From assembly GCF_001855565.1 (NCBI RefSeq), contig NZ_MKCR01000031.1:186001-250000 (forward strand): a DNA stretch of 64,000 nt, written 5' to 3'. The notes beneath the pieces are model-generated. The model ran no database searches, was not told the origin of the DNA, and saw only the letters and a list, made by a program, of their open reading frames with translations. Of this stretch, positions 59,956-64,000 are shown piece by piece. The position numbers and the translations under genes were made by a program. The DNA is from Chromobacterium amazonense (GTDB lineage Bacteria > Pseudomonadota > Gammaproteobacteria > Burkholderiales > Chromobacteriaceae). The stretch's first letter is position 1. The number at the start of each line of letters is the position of its first letter.

Positions 59956-61110
59956 ATGACACATCGACACTGGGATATTTTCTGCACCGTCATCGACAAC
60001 TACGGCGACATCGGCGTCACCTGGCGCCTGGCGCGCCGACTGGCGCATGACTGCGGCCGCGAGGTGCGATTGTGGGTGGATGATCTGGCCAGCTTCGCGC
60101 GCATCGCGCCCGAGCTGGACCCGGCCTTGCCGCAGCAGACGCTGGCCGGCATCCAGATCCGCCGCTGGCCGCAAGCGGACTTTCCAGAAGACATCATCCC
60201 GGGGGACGTGGTGGTGGAGGCATTTGGCTGTCGCTTGCCAAACCGTTTTGAAGAGACGATGGCTGCCCGGCCGGCCAAACCGGTGTGGATCAATTTGGAA
60301 TACCTGTCGGCGGAAGACTGGACGCGCGGCTGCCACAAGCTGCCGTCGCCGCATCCGCAGCTGCCGCTGACCAAGCATTTCTTCTTCCCCGGCTTTGACG
60401 CGGCCAGCGGCGGCCTGATCTGCGAGGACGGGCTGATCGCCGCGCGCGAAGCGTGGCAGGCGGACGAAGAGGCGCAACGCGACTACTGGCGGCGGCGCAA
60501 TGTGCCGGCGCTGGCGGACCATGAATGGAAAGCCAGCCTGTTCTGCTATGAGAACCCGGCCGCAGCCCGGCTGCTGCAGGCCTGGGCCGACGGCCCGCAG
60601 CCGGTGCGCTGCCTGGTGCCGGAAGGCAAGGCGCAAGCCGCCGTTTCCGGCCTGTTCGACCACCCTTTGCAAGTGGGCGAACACGCCCAGTTGGGCCGGC
60701 TGACCGTGGACGTGCTGTCGATGAGCGATCAGGACGACTACGACCGCCTGCTGTGGAGCTGCGATTTCAACTGCGTGCGCGGCGAGGACAGCCTGGCGCG
60801 TTCGCAATGGGCGGCGCGACCCATGCTGTGGCACATCTATCCGCAAGAAGACGAAGCGCACCTGGCTAAATTGCAGGCCTTTCTGGAGCGATATTGCCGA
60901 GGTCTGCCCGAGGAAGCCGCCGCGGCCATCCGCGAACTGAACCTGGCCTGGAACCAGGATGGCGACATCGCCACAGCCTGGCGCAATGCCGCAAGATGGC
61001 TGCCGGCTTGGCGCAGACATGCGGCAAACTGGCAACAGCAATTGCTGGAAGGCGGCGATCTGGCGCATAGACTGCTGCAATTTGTCGCCGAAGTTTCTGA
61101 AATCGGATAA
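59956..61110 (+). CDS. earP: Protein-arginine rhamnosyltransferase EarP
   Basis: A 384-residue GT-B glycosyltransferase that attaches rhamnose from dTDP-beta-L-rhamnose to Arg32 of EF-P. The N-terminal [20 protein letters not shown] contains the catalytic Asp, and [23 protein letters not shown] is the nucleotide-sugar site. efp follows 71 bp downstream, the standard earP-efp pair of Neisseriales and pseudomonads. Start ATG at 59956. Confidence 0.95.
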   Translation: MTHRHWDIFCTVIDNYGDIGVTWRLARRLAHDCGREVRLWVDDLASFARIAPELDPALPQQTLAGIQIRRWPQADFPEDIIPGDVVVEAFGCRLPNRFEETMAARPAKPVWINLEYLSAEDWTRGCHKLPSPHPQLPLTKHFFFPGFDAASGGLICEDGLIAAREAWQADEEAQRDYWRRRNVPALADHEWKASLFCYENPAAARLLQAWADGPQPVRCLVPEGKAQAAVSGLFDHPLQVGEHAQLGRLTVDVLSMSDQDDYDRLLWSCDFNCVRGEDSLARSQWAARPMLWHIYPQEDEAHLAKLQAFLERYCRGLPEEAAAAIRELNLAWNQDGDIATAWRNAARWLPAWRRHAANWQQQLLEGGDLAHRLLQFVAEVSEIG

Positions 61111-61181
61111 AATGCGGCGTTTTTGTCGGAAAGCCGTTCCGGGTTTCCGTCGTTAATTCAAGAGTTTGGGACTCATACGCA

Positions 61182-61745
61182 ATGAAAACCGCACAAGAAC
61201 TGCGCGCTGGTAACGTATTCATGGTCGGCAACGACCCGATGGTTGTTCAGAAGGCTGAATTCAGCAAGTCCGGCCGCAACGCTTCCGTAGTGAAGATGAA
61301 GATGAAGAACCTGCTGACCGGCGCCGGCAGCGAAACCGTTTACCGCGCCGACGACAAGTTCGACGTCGTCGTGCTGGACCGCAAGGACTGCACCTACTCC
61401 TACTTCGCCGACCCGATGTACGTGTTCATGGACTCCGAGTTCAACCAGTACGAAGTGGAAGCCGACAACCTGGGCGACACCATCAACTACATCGTTGACG
61501 GCATGGAAGACGTTTGCCAAGTGACCTTCTACGACGGCAAGGCCATCTCCGTGGAGCTGCCCACCACCGTAATCCGCGAAGTGGAATACACCGAGCCGGC
61601 CGTGCGCGGCGACACTTCGGGCAAGGTGCTGAAGCCGGCCCGCCTGGTAGGCACCACCTTCGAAGTTCAGGTTCCGGCCTTCGTCAACACCGGCGAAAAG
61701 ATCGAAATCGACACCCGCACCAACGAATTCAAGAAGCGCGCCTAA
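61182..61745 (+). CDS. efp: Elongation factor P
   Basis: A 187-residue three-domain OB/KOW protein that relieves ribosome stalling at polyproline. The modified loop is FSKSGRNAS with Arg at position 32, the rhamnosylation site, matching the presence of earP. Domains II and III are complete ([36 protein letters not shown]). A TAAAAT near 61107 may be its -10. A bidirectional terminator follows. Confidence 0.97.
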   Translation: MKTAQELRAGNVFMVGNDPMVVQKAEFSKSGRNASVVKMKMKNLLTGAGSETVYRADDKFDVVVLDRKDCTYSYFADPMYVFMDSEFNQYEVEADNLGDTINYIVDGMEDVCQVTFYDGKAISVELPTTVIREVEYTEPAVRGDTSGKVLKPARLVGTTFEVQVPAFVNTGEKIEIDTRTNEFKKRA

Positions 61746-61767
61746 GCTCTTCCTGACCGTCGTGCCC

Positions 61768-61795
61768 AAAAAAGCGCCCTTCCGGGCGCTTTTTT
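61768..61795. terminator. Bidirectional terminator after efp
   Basis: AAAAAAGCGCCC-TTCC-GGGCGCTTTTTT: symmetric stem with A and T tracts, 23 bp after the efp stop. Confidence 0.9.
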
Positions 61796-61851
61796 CATCC
61801 CCGCATCTGGCTGGTATACTGTTTACCCTTCCCGTCCCACCAAAACCACCC

Positions 61852-63174
61852 ATGTCCGATCTCTTTTCCGTCGAACCGCAAAAACCGTTGGCCGAAGCCT
61901 TGCGTCCGGCCGCGCTGGATCAGGTGATCGGCCAGCAGCATCTGATCGGCCCCGGCAAGCCGCTGAGCCTGGCGGTGGAAGCCGGCAAACCGCACTCGAT
62001 GATACTGTGGGGGCCGCCCGGCGTCGGCAAGACCACGCTGGCGCGCATCCTGGCCGCCAGCTTCGACGCCGAGTTCATCCCGATCTCGGCGGTGTTCGCC
62101 GGCGTCAAGGACATCCGCGAGGCGGTGGAAAAAGCCCATGCGGCGCTGCAACGCTCCGGCCGGCGAACCATTCTGTTCGTCGATGAGGTGCACCGCTTCA
62201 ACAAGAGCCAGCAGGACGCCTTCTTGCCGTTTGTGGAGTCCGGCCTGATCACCTTCATCGGCGCCACCACGGAAAACCCGTCGTTCGAGGTCAATTCCGC
62301 GCTGCTGTCCCGGGCCCAGGTGTATGTGCTGAACAGCTTGAGCGAAGACGAGCTGAAGCAATTGTTCGAGCGCGCCCAGTCCGAAGGCGCGCTGGATGGC
62401 CTGAACTTCAGCGAGGCGGCGGTTTCCACGCTGACCGGCTATGCCGACGGCGACGCCCGGCGTTTTCTGAATCTGCTGGAGCAGACCCGCACCGCGGCGC
62501 AAGCGCGCGGCCAGGCCGAGGTCGACGCTGCGTTTCTGGAAGAAGTGCTGACGCTGAACGCGCGGCGCTTCGACAAGGGCGGCGACGCCTTCTACGACCA
62601 GATTTCCGCGCTGCACAAATCGGTGCGCGGCTCCAATCCGGACGCGGCGCTGTACTGGCTCAGCCGCATGCTGGACGGCGGGGCCGACCCGCGCTACCTG
62701 GCGCGGCGCATCGTGCGCATGGCCTGGGAAGACATCGGCCTGGCCGATCCGCGCGCCATGCAGATCGCCAACGACGCCGCCGCCACTTACGAACGGCTGG
62801 GCAGCCCGGAAGGCGAGCTTGCGCTGGGACAAGCGGTGATTTATTTGGCCGTCGCCGCCAAGAGCAATGCCGGGTACAAGGCGTATAATGAGGCCCGCGC
62901 CTTCGTGAAACAGGACAAATCCCGTCCGGTGCCGGTACACTTGAGAAACGCGCCGACCCGCCTGATGAAGGAACTGGGCTACGGTCACGCCTACCGCTAC
63001 GCGCACGATGAGCCCCACGCCTACGCCGCCGGGGAAACTTATCTCCCGGAAGGGCTGGAAGACATCGAATGGTATCGCCCTGTACCGCGCGGACTGGAAA
63101 GCAAGATTCAGGACAAACTGGCTTTTTTGCGTCAGCTGGACAGATCAGCCCTTGGAGAAAAGGAAGATGATTAG
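61852..63174 (+). CDS. rarA: Replication-associated recombination protein RarA (MgsA)
   Basis: A 440-residue AAA+ ATPase related to clamp loaders that acts at stalled forks. Walker A is WGPPGVGKTTLAR near residue 55, Walker B ILFVDEVHRFNKSQQD, sensor 1 FIGATTENPSFEVN; the C-terminal tetramerisation domain has WEDIGLADPRAMQIA and RNAPTRLMKELGYG. ATG 61852 (MSDLFSVEPQ) is chosen over a longer frame that overlaps the terminator; TATACT at 61815-61820 is a plausible -10. serS lies downstream as in E. coli. Confidence 0.95.
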   Translation: MSDLFSVEPQKPLAEALRPAALDQVIGQQHLIGPGKPLSLAVEAGKPHSMILWGPPGVGKTTLARILAASFDAEFIPISAVFAGVKDIREAVEKAHAALQRSGRRTILFVDEVHRFNKSQQDAFLPFVESGLITFIGATTENPSFEVNSALLSRAQVYVLNSLSEDELKQLFERAQSEGALDGLNFSEAAVSTLTGYADGDARRFLNLLEQTRTAAQARGQAEVDAAFLEEVLTLNARRFDKGGDAFYDQISALHKSVRGSNPDAALYWLSRMLDGGADPRYLARRIVRMAWEDIGLADPRAMQIANDAAATYERLGSPEGELALGQAVIYLAVAAKSNAGYKAYNEARAFVKQDKSRPVPVHLRNAPTRLMKELGYGHAYRYAHDEPHAYAAGETYLPEGLEDIEWYRPVPRGLESKIQDKLAFLRQLDRSALGEKEDD

Positions 63175-63475
63175 CAATCCCGCCATATACTGGACAGATC
63201 CTCTGGGAATATGGATTTCCAAGTATACAAACAATACTTGGCTCCCTAAGATGCTAATCTGCGCAGCTATTCTTTTTTCTCATTTATTGCGATCCGATAG
63301 CTGGATGCAAATACCTGAATTTATCATTTGCGTTATATCAGGTACATTAGGAATTACCATACCGATTGCCCATGCAGCAAATAAAAAGAGGCTCAGTACC
63401 GTTCCTCAAAAACTTTTTTTCTGCGTGACAATAATTCCTATTACGATCATCATCCTTAACCGAATAGTAAACTAG
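63167..63475 (+). CDS. Small AT-rich membrane protein between rarA and serS
   Basis: A 102-residue protein starting at ATG 63167, overlapping the end of rarA by 8 bp, with AAGGA close upstream. It has about three hydrophobic segments ([49 protein letters not shown]) and basic loops. Base composition and codon use are clearly AT-richer than the flanking genes, suggesting recent transfer. No family recognised. It ends 2 bp before serS, so it is inside a conserved operon. Confidence 0.65.
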   Translation: MISNPAIYWTDPLGIWISKYTNNTWLPKMLICAAILFSHLLRSDSWMQIPEFIICVISGTLGITIPIAHAANKKRLSTVPQKLFFCVTIIPITIIILNRIVN

Positions 63476-63477
63476 CC

Positions 63478-64000
63478 ATGCTCGACATCAACTTACTTCG
63501 CAACGACATCGAAGCCGTCGCCGCCCGTCTGGCCGGCCGCGGCTACACCCTGGACACCGCCGCCTTCAATCAGCTGGAATCCGAGCGCAAGTCTCTGCAA
63601 TCCCGCATGCAGGAACTGCAAGCCAAGCGCAACGCTTCCTCCAAGCAGATCGGCATCGCCAAGAGCAAGGGTGAGGATGTCTCCGCCATCATGGCCGAAG
63701 TAGCGACGCTGGGTGACGAGCTGAAAGCTGCCGAACTGGCATTCGAAGGCGTGCAGAGCAAGCTGGACGCCTGGCTGATGTCCATCCCCAACCTGCCGCA
63801 CGAATCGGTGCCGGTGGGCAAGGACGAGGCCGACAACGTGGAAGTGCGCCGCGTGGGCGTGCCGCGCCAGTTCGACTTTGCAGTCAAAGATCACGTCGAC
63901 GTCGGCATCCCGCTGGGCCTGGACGCCGAAACCGGCGCCAAGCTGTCCGGCGCGCGCTTCACCGTGCTGAAGGGCGACATCGCCCGCCTGCACCGCGCCA
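63478..64000 (+). CDS. serS: Seryl-tRNA synthetase (partial)
   Basis: The first 174 residues are present; the gene runs off the right edge. [22 protein letters not shown] and the long N-terminal coiled-coil tRNA-binding arm (residues 30-100, [20 protein letters not shown]) are diagnostic, followed by [15 protein letters not shown]. It charges tRNA-Ser and makes seryl-tRNA for selenocysteine synthesis where present. Class II catalytic motifs lie beyond the window. Confidence 0.95.
   Translation, partial: MLDINLLRNDIEAVAARLAGRGYTLDTAAFNQLESERKSLQSRMQELQAKRNASSKQIGIAKSKGEDVSAIMAEVATLGDELKAAELAFEGVQSKLDAWLMSIPNLPHESVPVGKDEADNVEVRRVGVPRQFDFAVKDHVDVGIPLGLDAETGAKLSGARFTVLKGDIARLHRA

Overview
The window is a GC-rich, gene-dense bacterial chromosome segment. 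Gene content suggests Neisseriales of the Chromobacterium type: EarP next to EF-P with Arg32, PilU, class II ribonucleotide reductase, a secreted GH18 chitinase, FNR-type anaerobic control, and rarA next to serS. The genus is inferred from gene content only. No rRNA or tRNA gene was seen.

Layout. 1-345 holds rimP (minus strand, cut by the window edge) behind a short leader with a terminator-like hairpin. 702-5305 holds fadD with a PsrA-like operator, pilU, and a yffB-like gene overlapping dapE. 5492-10481 holds a MarC-family protein, ccoG behind an FNR box, a MocR-type regulator and an exported agmatine-deiminase-like lipoprotein. 10482-12215 is a small accessory patch with two gene remnants and an IS5-family element. 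12420-20419 holds a PuuA-like glutamine synthetase, a giant DUF748/AsmA-like protein and nrdJ with candidate NrdR boxes. 20508-25346 holds a solute-binding protein, an L,D-transpeptidase-like protein, an MBL hydrolase, chitinase and two MITE-like inverted-repeat elements. 25386-29263 is a beta-alanine catabolic pair with a divergent LysR regulator. 29267-36259 holds ogt, a LytS-type kinase whose LytTR partner is broken by an amber codon, a chemoreceptor and ggt.

Anaerobic block (37215-45369). pflA, pflB, focA, a serine transporter and sdaA form one metabolic theme: serine is imported, deaminated to pyruvate, cleaved by PFL, and formate is exported. Perfect TTGAT-N4-ATCAA sites precede pflB, focA and the serine transporter, and another precedes ccoG.

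CRISPR block (46213-57420). This is a complete type I-E locus on the minus strand: array 2 (8 repeats), cas3, an unusual 395-bp intergenic region, cse1-cse2-cas7-cas5-cas6e-cas1-cas2, and array 1 (24 repeats). The cas3-cse1 gap is the most interesting part of the window. It holds, on the opposite strand, two degenerate repeats around a 21-nt pseudo-spacer. That pseudo-spacer matches a site 64 bp away that has a 5' AAG PAM and covers the predicted -35 box of the Cascade operon. The mismatches are at positions 6, 8, 12, 18 and 21, and 6/12/18 are the bases Cascade leaves unpaired. This looks like a crRNA-like RNA with which Cascade represses its own operon (CreR/CreA-like). The first product of the controlled operon would be a 59-aa single-span membrane peptide not known from I-E operons.

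The right end (57585-64000) holds a GH101/GH129-like glycosidase, earP-efp, rarA, an AT-rich orphan membrane gene and the 5' part of serS.
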